NCBI RefSeq assembly: GCF_014773395.1
Contig: NZ_JACXAF010000033.1
Span: 1-54,793 of the forward strand
Reading direction: 5' to 3'
DNA length: 54,793 bases
DNA from: Neiella litorisoli
Lineage (GTDB): Bacteria > Pseudomonadota > Gammaproteobacteria > Enterobacterales > Neiellaceae
Shown here in pieces: positions 18,464-31,781 of this stretch. Under the pieces are notes generated by a model. It searched no databases. It was not told the DNA's origin and saw only the letters and a list, made by a program, of their open reading frames with translations. Within the stretch, counting starts at the first letter, position 1; each line of letters opens with the position of its first letter. A program made the position numbers and the translations under genes.

Positions 18464-19933
18464 TTAGTTCACTTGAATCAGTTCAACCGTGCCGTCTTCG
18501 CGGACTTCGGCCATATGACCTTCTGGCTCTTCCATTAACAGCAAGCAGATGAAGCCAAGCACTGCGGTCGCGGCAATCACCAAGAAGAAGGTCGATGCGT
18601 CAACCATGCTGAAAATAGTCAGGTAAGTGACCGCACCAACGTTACCGTAAGCACCTGTCATACCAGCAATTTGGCCTGTGAGACGGCGTTTAATCAACGG
18701 CACTACGGCAAATACCGCACCTTCACCGGCTTGTACGAAGAACGAACACGCCATAGCACAAGCTACTGCTATCCAGATTGGCCAAGTGGCATCAATCAAG
18801 CTCATGGCAAAGTAACCTGCCGCTAAACCAGCCGTGAGGATAAGCAGGGTTTTCTTACGGCCAAATTTGTCTGAAATCAGACCGCCACCTGGGCGCGACA
18901 TCAGGTTCATAAAGGCATATGCCGATGCAACCAAGCCTGCGATAACCGGATCTAAGCCAAAGGTGTCAGCGAAGAACAACGGCAACATCGAGACCACCGC
19001 TAGCTCAGAGCCGAAGGTGGCAAAATACAGTACGTTTAATACTGCGACTTGCTTGAATTTGTACTGGTGCATCGGCTCCACAGGCTTAACAAAGATTTCT
19101 TTGTTGACGCTGTAGGCTTTGTAAGAGTCATAAAAGAACAGTGCAGTGAGGGCAATGTAAATACCGTAAGCGGCTTCCATGCCGATCAGTGACACGCCAT
19201 TTGGTGATAACTTCCACGTCAGCAGGGCTAGGGCAAAGTACATCGGTAGCTTCATCACGATCATGAACCAGAAATCGCCTTTGCTGGTCACTTCCATGCC
19301 GCCAATTTTCTTTGGACGGAAGTAGGTTGAGCCTTTCGGCGTATCTGACACCGTGTTGTAGTAGACAAAACCCCAGATAATGCTCAATACACCCGTGGTA
19401 GCTACCGCATAACGCCAGCCTTCGTCACCGCCATACCAAAGGGCGATGATGGGTAATAACATTGAGCCAGCAGCAGAACCGAAGTTACCCCAACCACCGT
19501 AAACGCCTTCTGCGGTGCCGAGTTCGTTGTGTGGGAACCACTCGGAAACCATGCGAATACCAATCACGAAGCCAGCACCGATGAAGCCCAGCAGCAAGCG
19601 CGATAATGCCGCCATCTCAAAGCTGTCGGCGAAAGCAAACATGAAACAAGGAATTGAACAGAGCACTAACAGCGCAGAGTAGGTTTTGCGAGGACCAAAG
19701 GCATCGGTCAACATGCCGATGATGATCCGAGCGGGAATCGTCAAGGCCACATTGAGGATCAACAGGGTTTTTACTTGGGCGCCGGTCAAGCCAAGGGTGT
19801 CACCAATGGCTTTGAGCAGTGGCGCATGGTTAAACCAAACGAAAAAGGTGATAAAGAAGGCGATCCAACTCATGTGTAGGATCTTCATTTTTCCTGTCAA
19901 TGAAAACAGGTTGAATTTAGTTGTGTTGTCCAT
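18464..19933 (-). CDS. narK: NarK/NasA-type nitrate transporter (MFS)
   Basis: A 489-residue major facilitator protein with about 12 membrane helices, bringing nitrate (and possibly nitrite) into the cytoplasm. The nitrate/nitrite porter signatures are visible as [14 protein letters not shown] and [15 protein letters not shown], and the MFS loop motif as [11 protein letters not shown]. Its position after nirBD, with no respiratory nitrate reductase in view, points to assimilation, so the name nasA would be equally fitting. AAGG upstream of the ATG is a modest ribosome site. The gap to nirD is 113 bp. Confidence 0.92.
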   Translation of the reverse strand: MDNTTKFNLFSLTGKMKILHMSWIAFFITFFVWFNHAPLLKAIGDTLGLTGAQVKTLLILNVALTIPARIIIGMLTDAFGPRKTYSALLVLCSIPCFMFAFADSFEMAALSRLLLGFIGAGFVIGIRMVSEWFPHNELGTAEGVYGGWGNFGSAAGSMLLPIIALWYGGDEGWRYAVATTGVLSIIWGFVYYNTVSDTPKGSTYFRPKKIGGMEVTSKGDFWFMIVMKLPMYFALALLTWKLSPNGVSLIGMEAAYGIYIALTALFFYDSYKAYSVNKEIFVKPVEPMHQYKFKQVAVLNVLYFATFGSELAVVSMLPLFFADTFGLDPVIAGLVASAYAFMNLMSRPGGGLISDKFGRKKTLLILTAGLAAGYFAMSLIDATWPIWIAVACAMACSFFVQAGEGAVFAVVPLIKRRLTGQIAGMTGAYGNVGAVTYLTIFSMVDASTFFLVIAATAVLGFICLLLMEEPEGHMAEVREDGTVELIQVN

Positions 19934-20046
19934 AGCAGGGCCTTGTAACTAATTGTCTTCCATTGGTTTTAATTAAAATGTTTCGGTGCGCTTTAGCTTT
20001 TTTATTGAGCGCACCTATTCAGAGCACCGTGTGATTTGGGGATAAA

Positions 20047-20376
20047 TTACGCCGCGATCTCGACCTGACCATCACTGACCCGAACCGGGTAGGTGGCGAT
20101 GGTGATCGATTCATCATCGAGGCAGACGCCGTCATTGAGGCGGAAGCGCTGCTTGAGCAGCGGCGAGGCAACATAGAGTTGGCCATCAACTTCGCCAATC
20201 AAGCCACGCGATAACACGCTGGCGTTGCCAAACGGGCAAATGTTGGAAATGGCGAATAAGTCGCCGCTACCGGCGACTTTGAAAATAGCGACGTGGTCTT
20301 CGCCGACCTTGGCGCAAATGCCAGTGTCTGGTACCAATACCGACTCATCGCAAACTGAAATCCAAGAATCACTCAT
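20047..20376 (-). CDS. nirD: Nitrite reductase (NADH) small subunit
   Basis: A 109-residue NirD, a Rieske-fold protein that partners NirB in reducing nitrite to ammonium. As usual in NirD, the Cys-His pairs that would hold a Rieske cluster are absent; only NICPFGNASVLSRG remains at the cluster loop. AGGAG precedes the ATG. It follows nirB by 27 bp in the same transcript. Confidence 0.95.
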   Translation of the reverse strand: MSDSWISVCDESVLVPDTGICAKVGEDHVAIFKVAGSGDLFAISNICPFGNASVLSRGLIGEVDGQLYVASPLLKQRFRLNDGVCLDDESITIATYPVRVSDGQVEIAA

Positions 20377-20403
20377 TGTTATTACTCCTAATTTGCGTTG
20401 CTG

Positions 20404-22950
20404 TTAGTCGACTAATTCAATAGCTGGAATGGCTTGGCCGCGTTTTTCTGCTTCGGTAGCAGGGCGACGTTGGCCACGCTCTTCAACATATGCCAGGTTG
20501 TTGTCGCCATCTTCTGAGTTGATGAAGTGGGCGAAACGCTTGAGGCGCTCTGGGCTTTCGATGGTTTTCTTCCACTCACATTCGTAAGTGTCGATCACGC
20601 GCAGCATGTCTTGCTCCAAGCTGTCGCAAATACCCAATTTGTCGTTGATGATGACGTCTTTGAGGTAGTCCAAACCGCCTTCGAGGTTTTCCATCCACAC
20701 CGAAGTACGCTGCAGGCGGTCGGCTGTATGGTTGTAGAACATGTAGAAACGGTCGATGTACTTGATCAGGGTTTCGTCATCCAAATCAGTGGCGAACAGA
20801 TCGGCGTGACGAGGGCGCATACCGCCGTTACCGCAGAGGTAGAGGTTCCAGCCTTTGTCGGTGGCAATGACGCCGACATCTTTCGATTGCGCTTCGGCAC
20901 ACTCACGGGTACAGCCGGAAACGGCCATTTTGACCTTGTGCGGGGTCCGCATGCCCTTGTAACGCATCTCTAGCAAAATCGCCATGGAGACTGAATCGAG
21001 CATGCCGTAACGGCACCAAGTGCTACCGACACAAGACTTCACCGTTCGCAGCGATTTACCATAGGCGTGGCCGGTTTCGAAACCAGCGTCAACCAGGCGT
21101 TTCCAAATGGCTGGTAATTCATGGAGCTGAGCGCCGAACATATCGACACGCTGACCACCAGTGAGTTTGGTGTAGAGGTTGTAATCGCGGGCAATTTCGC
21201 CTATTACGATTAAGCCTTCTGGGGTGACTTCACCACCCGCCATACGCGGTACAACCGAGTAGGTGCCGTCTTTTTGCATGTTGCCCAAGAACACGTCGTT
21301 AGTGTCTTGCAGTGGCAAGTGTTCATCTTTCAGAACATACTCGTTCCATTGGGTCGCCAGCATTGAGGCCACGGCAGGCTTACAGATCTCACAACCGTGA
21401 CCATGGCCGTGATCTTTCAGCAAATCTTGGAAGTTGGTGTATTTCTTCGAGCGGATGATGTCGAACAATTCTTGACGGCTGTAATCAAAGTGACCGCAGA
21501 TGTTGTTGTTGACTTCAACCCCCATTTTTTCCAGTTCACAATTCAGTACTTGGCCAACCATGGCAGCACAGCCACCACAACCCGTACCGGCACCGGTACA
21601 GGCTTTTAGGTCGGCAACGGTATGGTTACCCGCTTGAATGGATTCGATTAAGTCACCTTTGGTAACGTCAAGACAGGAACAAATTTGCGCCGCATCAGGC
21701 AGTGCTTCGACGCCCATGCCGCCGCCGGCTTCGCCGTCAGTGACCGGCAAGATCAGGGTTTCGGGGTTTGCTGGTAGGTCCATGCCAGTGAGCATAATTG
21801 GCAGCAGGGTGCCGTAGTCACTGGTGTCGCCCACCATCACTGCGCCCAACAATTTCTTATTGTCAGCGGATACAATCAAGCGCTTGTAAACCTGCTCGGC
21901 GCCATTGCTGTATACATAGCTGATACTGCCGGGGGTATTGCCGTGGGCATCGCCGATACTACCTACTTCAACGCCGAGCAGTTTCAGCTTGGTGCTCATA
22001 TCAGCACCTTCGAACGAGTCGTCACCACCGGTTATATGAGACACGGCCACTTTGGCCATGCTGTAACCAGGAGCGACCAGACCAAAGATCCGGTTATTCC
22101 AGAGAGCACACTCACCTATTGCATAGATGTCCGGATCTGAGGTCTGGCATTCGTTGTTAATGACGATACCGCCGCGCTCACCAATGGTGAGGTCGAACTG
22201 GCGCGCCAATTCATCTTGCGGACGTATACCGGCAGAAAACAGAATCATGTCGGTTTCTAAATGAGTACCGTCGGCAAATTCCATGCGGTAACGGCAGTCT
22301 TCACCGTCAGCAATGTTTTGGGTCGCTTTACCGGTATGCACTTGCACACCGAGCTCTTCAATTTTGGTACGTAGCAGTGAGCCGCCTGCTTCATCTAACT
22401 GGACTGCCATCAGGCGCGGAGCAAACTCGACAACATGTACTTCTAAGCCAAGGTTTTTCAGCGCATTTGCCGCTTCCAAACCGAGCAGGCCACCGCCAAC
22501 CACAACGCCAACACGGCTTTGTTTGGCTGATGCGGTCATGGCTTCTAAGTCTTCAATGGTGCGATAGACCAAACAATGCGGTTGGTCATTACCTGGGATT
22601 GGCGGCACAAACGGATAAGAGCCAGTCGCTAGCACCAGTTTGTCATAGGATTCGACTTCACCTTTTTCTGTGGTGATGGTCTTTGCTGCTTTATCAATGC
22701 CAGTGACTTTGTCATTTAGCAGAAAGCGAACGCCGCGCTCGTCATAGTATTGCGGCGTGGTCATTGCTAAGTCATCGGCGGTGCTGCCAGAGAAATAGGC
22801 ACTCAGTTGCACACGGTCATAGGCTAAGCGTGGTTCTTCGGAAAAGGTCACAATATCGAATTGCTCGCCTTGTGGATCATTCACTAAGGTATCGATGAAT
22901 TTGTGGCCGACCATGCCGTTACCGACAACGACGATCTTTTGCTTGCTCAT
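20404..22950 (-). CDS. nirB: Nitrite reductase (NADH) large subunit
   Basis: An 848-residue cytoplasmic flavo-siroheme enzyme that reduces nitrite to ammonium with NADH. Domains in order: FAD-binding (VVVGNGMVGHKF), NAD-binding (GVVVGGGLLGLEAA), a bacterioferredoxin-like [2Fe-2S] domain (CSCLDVTKGD and CTGAGTGCGGC), and the sulfite/nitrite reductase domain with four siroheme-[4Fe-4S] cysteines in CVGSTWC and CTRECAEAQ plus LYLCGNGG. All ligands are present. It is first in the operon behind a sigma-54 promoter with NtrC-type sites, which fits induction under nitrogen limitation. AGAGG lies just before the ATG. Confidence 0.97.
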   Translation of the reverse strand: MSKQKIVVVGNGMVGHKFIDTLVNDPQGEQFDIVTFSEEPRLAYDRVQLSAYFSGSTADDLAMTTPQYYDERGVRFLLNDKVTGIDKAAKTITTEKGEVESYDKLVLATGSYPFVPPIPGNDQPHCLVYRTIEDLEAMTASAKQSRVGVVVGGGLLGLEAANALKNLGLEVHVVEFAPRLMAVQLDEAGGSLLRTKIEELGVQVHTGKATQNIADGEDCRYRMEFADGTHLETDMILFSAGIRPQDELARQFDLTIGERGGIVINNECQTSDPDIYAIGECALWNNRIFGLVAPGYSMAKVAVSHITGGDDSFEGADMSTKLKLLGVEVGSIGDAHGNTPGSISYVYSNGAEQVYKRLIVSADNKKLLGAVMVGDTSDYGTLLPIMLTGMDLPANPETLILPVTDGEAGGGMGVEALPDAAQICSCLDVTKGDLIESIQAGNHTVADLKACTGAGTGCGGCAAMVGQVLNCELEKMGVEVNNNICGHFDYSRQELFDIIRSKKYTNFQDLLKDHGHGHGCEICKPAVASMLATQWNEYVLKDEHLPLQDTNDVFLGNMQKDGTYSVVPRMAGGEVTPEGLIVIGEIARDYNLYTKLTGGQRVDMFGAQLHELPAIWKRLVDAGFETGHAYGKSLRTVKSCVGSTWCRYGMLDSVSMAILLEMRYKGMRTPHKVKMAVSGCTRECAEAQSKDVGVIATDKGWNLYLCGNGGMRPRHADLFATDLDDETLIKYIDRFYMFYNHTADRLQRTSVWMENLEGGLDYLKDVIINDKLGICDSLEQDMLRVIDTYECEWKKTIESPERLKRFAHFINSEDGDNNLAYVEERGQRRPATEAEKRGQAIPAIELVD

Positions 22951-23120
22951 AGTTTGGCCTCTTGCGTCTGTATCTTGTTGTTTTGTGTGCGATGAAAGTT
23001 AGGTTGATTGGTAAGGCTTCCGACTCTGCAAGGGATGAGTAGTCGAAAGTGGTTTTGGTTACGTCGTTGGAACCGGCGGGTACTGAAATGGTGAATTTCA
23101 GTACGATTCGCACACACTTG
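22951..23120 (-). promoter_or_regulatory. Untranslated leader of the nirB operon with a strong hairpin
   Basis: Between the predicted start of transcription and the nirB ATG lie about 170 nt. Close to the 5' end is a perfect 10-bp stem GTACTGAAAT/ATTTCAGTAC with a 5-nt loop (23080-23104). Nitrate assimilation operons in Klebsiella, Pseudomonas and Azotobacter have structured leaders read by the NasR or NasT antiterminators. The usual six-base loop is not evident here and no clear terminator follows, so this is only a candidate. Confidence 0.45.
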
Positions 23121-23130
23121 TTATGGATTA

Positions 23131-23147
23131 AGCAAAACAGGTGCCAA
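23131..23147 (-). promoter_or_regulatory. Sigma-54 promoter of the nirBD-narK-kinase operon
   Basis: On the minus strand TTGGCACCTGTTTTGCT fits the consensus TGGCAC-N5-TTGCW. The invariant GG and GC are separated by exactly 10 nt, as sigma-54 requires. Confidence 0.82.
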
Positions 23148-23207
23148 ACTCATTGATATGCTTTTAATGTATTTAAAATGCTTTTATTTCAGAGTGTTGA
23201 TTATTGT

Positions 23208-23224
23208 TGCACCGAAGTGGTGAA
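23208..23224. promoter_or_regulatory. NtrC-type enhancer site 1
   Basis: TGCACCGAAGTGGTGAA matches the NtrC palindrome TGCACC-N5-GGTGCA at 11 of 12 positions. Its centre is about 95 bp upstream of the expected transcription start, the usual NtrC enhancer distance. Confidence 0.7.
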
Positions 23225-23255
23225 GGTTGCTGAGGTTGTTTGATGAGATTTGTTT

Positions 23256-23317
23256 GGTGCAAATGTTCTGTTGTGGTGCATTGTGCTGGTGAGTACGAGC
23301 TGCACCGATTTGGATCA
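23256..23317. promoter_or_regulatory. Further NtrC-type half-sites and site 2
   Basis: Two GGTGCA half-sites (23256-23261, 23275-23280) precede TGCACCGATTTGGATCA (23301-23317), which has one perfect half and one 4-of-6 half. Repeated sites in this zone support a clustered NtrC enhancer. Confidence 0.5.
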
Positions 23318-23337
23318 TGGTTTGACAGGCAGAAATA

Positions 23338-23367
23338 ATAAAGCCGTGGGCTGAGCCACGGCTTTAT
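23338..23367 (-). terminator. Terminator of the DUF3718 gene
   Basis: A 12-bp perfect stem ATAAAGCCGTGG/CCACGGCTTTAT with a 6-nt loop lies 25 bp beyond the DUF3718 stop and insulates the nirB enhancer region from upstream transcription. Confidence 0.85.
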
Positions 23368-23392
23368 CATCAATATGTTGTTTCAGTTTGGC

Positions 23393-23719
23393 TTACAGGC
23401 TAGCCAGTTCCTGAATTTCAACGCGACCTTGTTGCAGTGAGCGGATGAAGTTAGCGGTGTGGTGCGCGCCGTTTTCAGCTGCGAAGGTACCGATGTCTTC
23501 GCCATCGCAAACCACGTTTTCAGCAACATCTTTTAGGCTCAAGCGATAGCTTTTGACGATTTGCTTGAAGCTCATGGTTCTGTTGCTCAAGCTGCTGTAG
23601 CAAACATCTTGCAATGCTTTTTCTACGACTGGATCCATAGCAGCTTTAGTCGGAGTAGAAAGTAGCAATGTGAAAGAAGTGACCAAGCCAACCAAAGTAG
23701 TGATAGTTAATTTTTTCAT
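23393..23719 (-). CDS. DUF3718 family small secreted protein
   Basis: A 108-residue protein with a signal peptide cut near TKA-A (residue 26-27). The rest matches the DUF3718 family, seen in SYRLSLKDVAENVVCDGEDI and the paired cysteines in DVCYSS and VVCDG, which could form a disulfide in the periplasm. AGGAAAAGG precedes the ATG. Family function is unknown; members are found mainly in Alteromonadales and Vibrio. It is a single gene with its own terminator. Confidence 0.8.
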   Translation of the reverse strand: MKKLTITTLVGLVTSFTLLLSTPTKAAMDPVVEKALQDVCYSSLSNRTMSFKQIVKSYRLSLKDVAENVVCDGEDIGTFAAENGAHHTANFIRSLQQGRVEIQELASL

Positions 23720-24164
23720 CGCCTTTTCCTCAATATTGTTAGTTGTTCCACTGAGTGACGAGTCCCCAATTGCCTAGCCATCAGTGTTGCAAAGGTGTTG
23801 AAGCGTTTGTTTTTTGCTTCGGATTAATTTGATGGGGTAACTATATTGATTTTTAGGTGATGTGAAAATATATAAAAACTAATGTTAAATATTAGTTTTA
23901 GATCTAGTGAAAATTAATATTACATAAATAACAATGTTTTACGTTGTTTTAAGATTAATTTAATTGAACAAAAACTTGTCCGAAACTCAATATTTAATCA
24001 TGAAAAAAATTAATCAAAAAAACTAATTTTTAGGGTTCTGAATAAATTTAAGCCGAGACTGCATATCAATGCATATATGCGTCATTTGGTGACAATTTAG
24101 TCATTTGGGTAAATTGTGTGGTGTATTGAAATTATTTTGCTTATTGCAGGCTAATATAAAACGT
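23720..24164. other. AT-rich intergenic stretch without a gene
   Basis: About 445 bp, strongly AT-rich, especially 23830-24060, with many TTAAT and AATTAAT runs. It must hold the DUF3718 promoter at its left end. The composition would suit a curved, H-NS-like-bound region, but I see no gene or clear operator. Confidence 0.6.
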
Positions 24165-24368
24165 CATCGCCGCTCTTGCGCATCCTTGCGCCCGCGGCAT
24201 ACCGTTCGTCCTGAACATCGCCGCTCCTGCGCTTCCCTGCGCCCGCGGCATACCGTTCGTCCTGAACATCGCCGCTCTTGCGCATCCTTGCGCTCGCGGC
24301 ATACCGTTCGTCCTGAACATCGCCGCTCTTGCGCATCCTTGCGCTCGCGGCATACCGTTCGTCCTGAA
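24165..24368. repeat. Four tandem copies of a 51-bp repeat
   Basis: Copies start at 24165, 24216, 24267 and 24318. Copies 3 and 4 are identical; copies 1 and 2 differ at a few bases. Each unit holds a small stem GCGCA-TCCT-TGCGC and a CCGCGGC-like core. Since 51 is a multiple of three, all six frames stay open through the array, which creates spurious repeat proteins. There is no ribosome site or signal of translation. It lies just past the gltD terminator. Confidence 0.88.
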
Positions 24369-24370
24369 CA

Positions 24371-24399
24371 TAAAAAGGCCAGCGAATTGCTGGCCTTTC
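24371..24399 (-). terminator. Terminator of gltBD
   Basis: A 10-bp perfect stem AAAGGCCAGC/GCTGGCCTTT (374-398) with a 5-nt loop and a T tract on the minus strand, 22 bp after the gltD stop. Confidence 0.88.
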
Positions 24400-24420
24400 C
24401 ATCTGACGGTGAATGCGTTG

Positions 24421-30320
<5,900 letters not shown>

Positions 30321-30597
30321 CTAACTTCTCCTCGCTGGCTAAGCAAGCTTGTATTGTTCTGTTGGACAATTATTGCTCAAGTTGGTTTTATTACGATTCA
30401 CGAGCAAAAATAGACCTTGAGGGAACCTGCCAAATTAATCTTAAAGTTGAGCTGGGTCAATAAAAATGTGATCAAAAGCACTTGCTTCTGTGAATAGATC
30501 AATGCAAAAGATAACTAAATATGCGAATTAAGCAGGTTGGAGTGAATAATTATTCGGCAGGTAATTTTTTAGTAGAATTTTACCGAGCGCTACAAAC
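30321..30597. other. gltB upstream region
   Basis: No gene. The region should hold the gltB promoter; I see no unambiguous -35/-10 pair. The one recognisable operator-like site is the ArgR-like box listed separately. Confidence 0.5.
30543..30556. promoter_or_regulatory. Candidate ArgR box upstream of gltB
   Basis: TGAATAATTATTCG matches the ARG box TGAATnnnnATTCA at all but the last base and contains a perfect 12-bp palindrome. ArgR is known to control gltBD in E. coli and Pseudomonas aeruginosa. It is about 220 bp before the start codon and only one good box is visible, so this is tentative. Confidence 0.4.
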
Positions 30598-30636
30598 AAA
30601 AAACGCCCAATGGTTAGAGCCATTGAGCGTTTTGGA
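30598..30636 (-). terminator. Terminator of folE2
   Basis: A 14-bp stem with one mismatch (AAAACGCCCAATGG / CCATTGAGCGTTTT, 600-633) and T tract on the minus strand, 20 bp after the folE2 stop. Confidence 0.82.
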
Positions 30637-30652
30637 AGAGCGGGGACAATGG

Positions 30653-31579
30653 TTAGGCCGTGTAGCCGTCCGCGACCCCTTTAACGGTTACCGCTGATGC
30701 ATCGTGAGCATGCAAGCTCTCGAGGTGATCAACCCGCAACCAGAAATCAGTGGCAGCAGCAAATTGGTTTAAGTGATGCTTTAAACGACGTGCAGCATCT
30801 TCGCAGAACATCAGGTTCTGGCCATTCAAACGAGCAAATTCCTGCTCATCTTCACGCTTCACTGCCGCTTGCACTGGCGTTTTCAAGGCATCTTCAATGC
30901 AATCGATGAGGCTGCAAATTGGCAGTTGCGCAGCATCATCCGTCAGTTTCACTTTGACCTGAGCGAGACTGCGTTGACTGTGCGGAGTGGCGACGATCCC
31001 TTGGGTTGAACCAAGCCATTGATGAACGGCGGCGGCATCAACATTGTCCAGATTGCCGAATCGGTCGCTGAAGGCCTGTTGGATCAACTGGCGAGCAAGG
31101 GCGGCTGAACAAGGGCACGTCGATGAATAAGGCACTGTGACTTGCAGTTCGATGTCAATGCCGGTTTCGCTCAAACGGCCTTCCACAGTAATTGGGTAGG
31201 CTTTCCAACCTTTCTTGCCACTGATCAAACTGGCGCGTTGCAAATGGTAGTCAAATGCAACGTGTACGCGGCCCTGATTGCTCAAATCATCATGGCTCTC
31301 GATAAAGTCGGTTAGCAGCTGGCGCAGGGTTGCAGTAGTGAGCGTCGATTCGTTGGATAGTTGCTCAAGCAGCAGGTACAAGCGCGACATATGAATGCCT
31401 TTGGCTTTTGGTTGGACCAAATTGACCATGGCTTCAACTTTCGCGGCAACCTGACGTGGTGCTTCTCCATCCGCCTGTACCATTAAAGGTACTTCGATTT
31501 GACTCATTCCGACCCAATCCAGTGTTCCTTCAAGACTGGCGTTTGTTTGGTGAGCAATGTCAGGCATTACTTTTGGCAT
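30653..31579 (-). CDS. folE2: GTP cyclohydrolase FolE2
   Basis: A 308-residue enzyme that converts GTP to dihydroneopterin triphosphate, the first step of folate (and queuosine) synthesis. The FolE2 start region [15 protein letters not shown] and the metal-site [13 protein letters not shown] with its conserved Cys are present. FolE2 works with various metals and often replaces zinc-dependent FolE under zinc starvation; no clear Zur site is visible upstream. GGAG precedes the ATG. It is divergent from arcB. Confidence 0.93.
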   Translation of the reverse strand: MPKVMPDIAHQTNASLEGTLDWVGMSQIEVPLMVQADGEAPRQVAAKVEAMVNLVQPKAKGIHMSRLYLLLEQLSNESTLTTATLRQLLTDFIESHDDLSNQGRVHVAFDYHLQRASLISGKKGWKAYPITVEGRLSETGIDIELQVTVPYSSTCPCSAALARQLIQQAFSDRFGNLDNVDAAAVHQWLGSTQGIVATPHSQRSLAQVKVKLTDDAAQLPICSLIDCIEDALKTPVQAAVKREDEQEFARLNGQNLMFCEDAARRLKHHLNQFAAATDFWLRVDHLESLHAHDASAVTVKGVADGYTA

Positions 31580-31781
31580 TCAAGACTCCACTGAACCTAT
31601 GGGCGGCTAGCCGCTCTAACGCAAAAAATCTTAATTGATTAAAAAAGGGCACACTTTATATCACGAACTGTGAGCGACTTCATGTGTTTTGCCATGCTAG
31701 TCTTATTTCGGCCTGTTTCCTGACAAGTTCTATCATGCTTGCTTGGGTATACTTTTTGTTTTTCTTTTTCTAGGACAACTG

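Noticed and set aside
23173-23373. 66-residue minus-strand frame in the nirB upstream region
   Set aside because: It overlaps the NtrC sites and the DUF3718 terminator and has no family features.
31743-31781. Longer ArcB frame starting at TTG 31743
   Set aside because: The ATG at 31782 has a ribosome site and matches the E. coli start; the extension is hydrophobic but unsupported.
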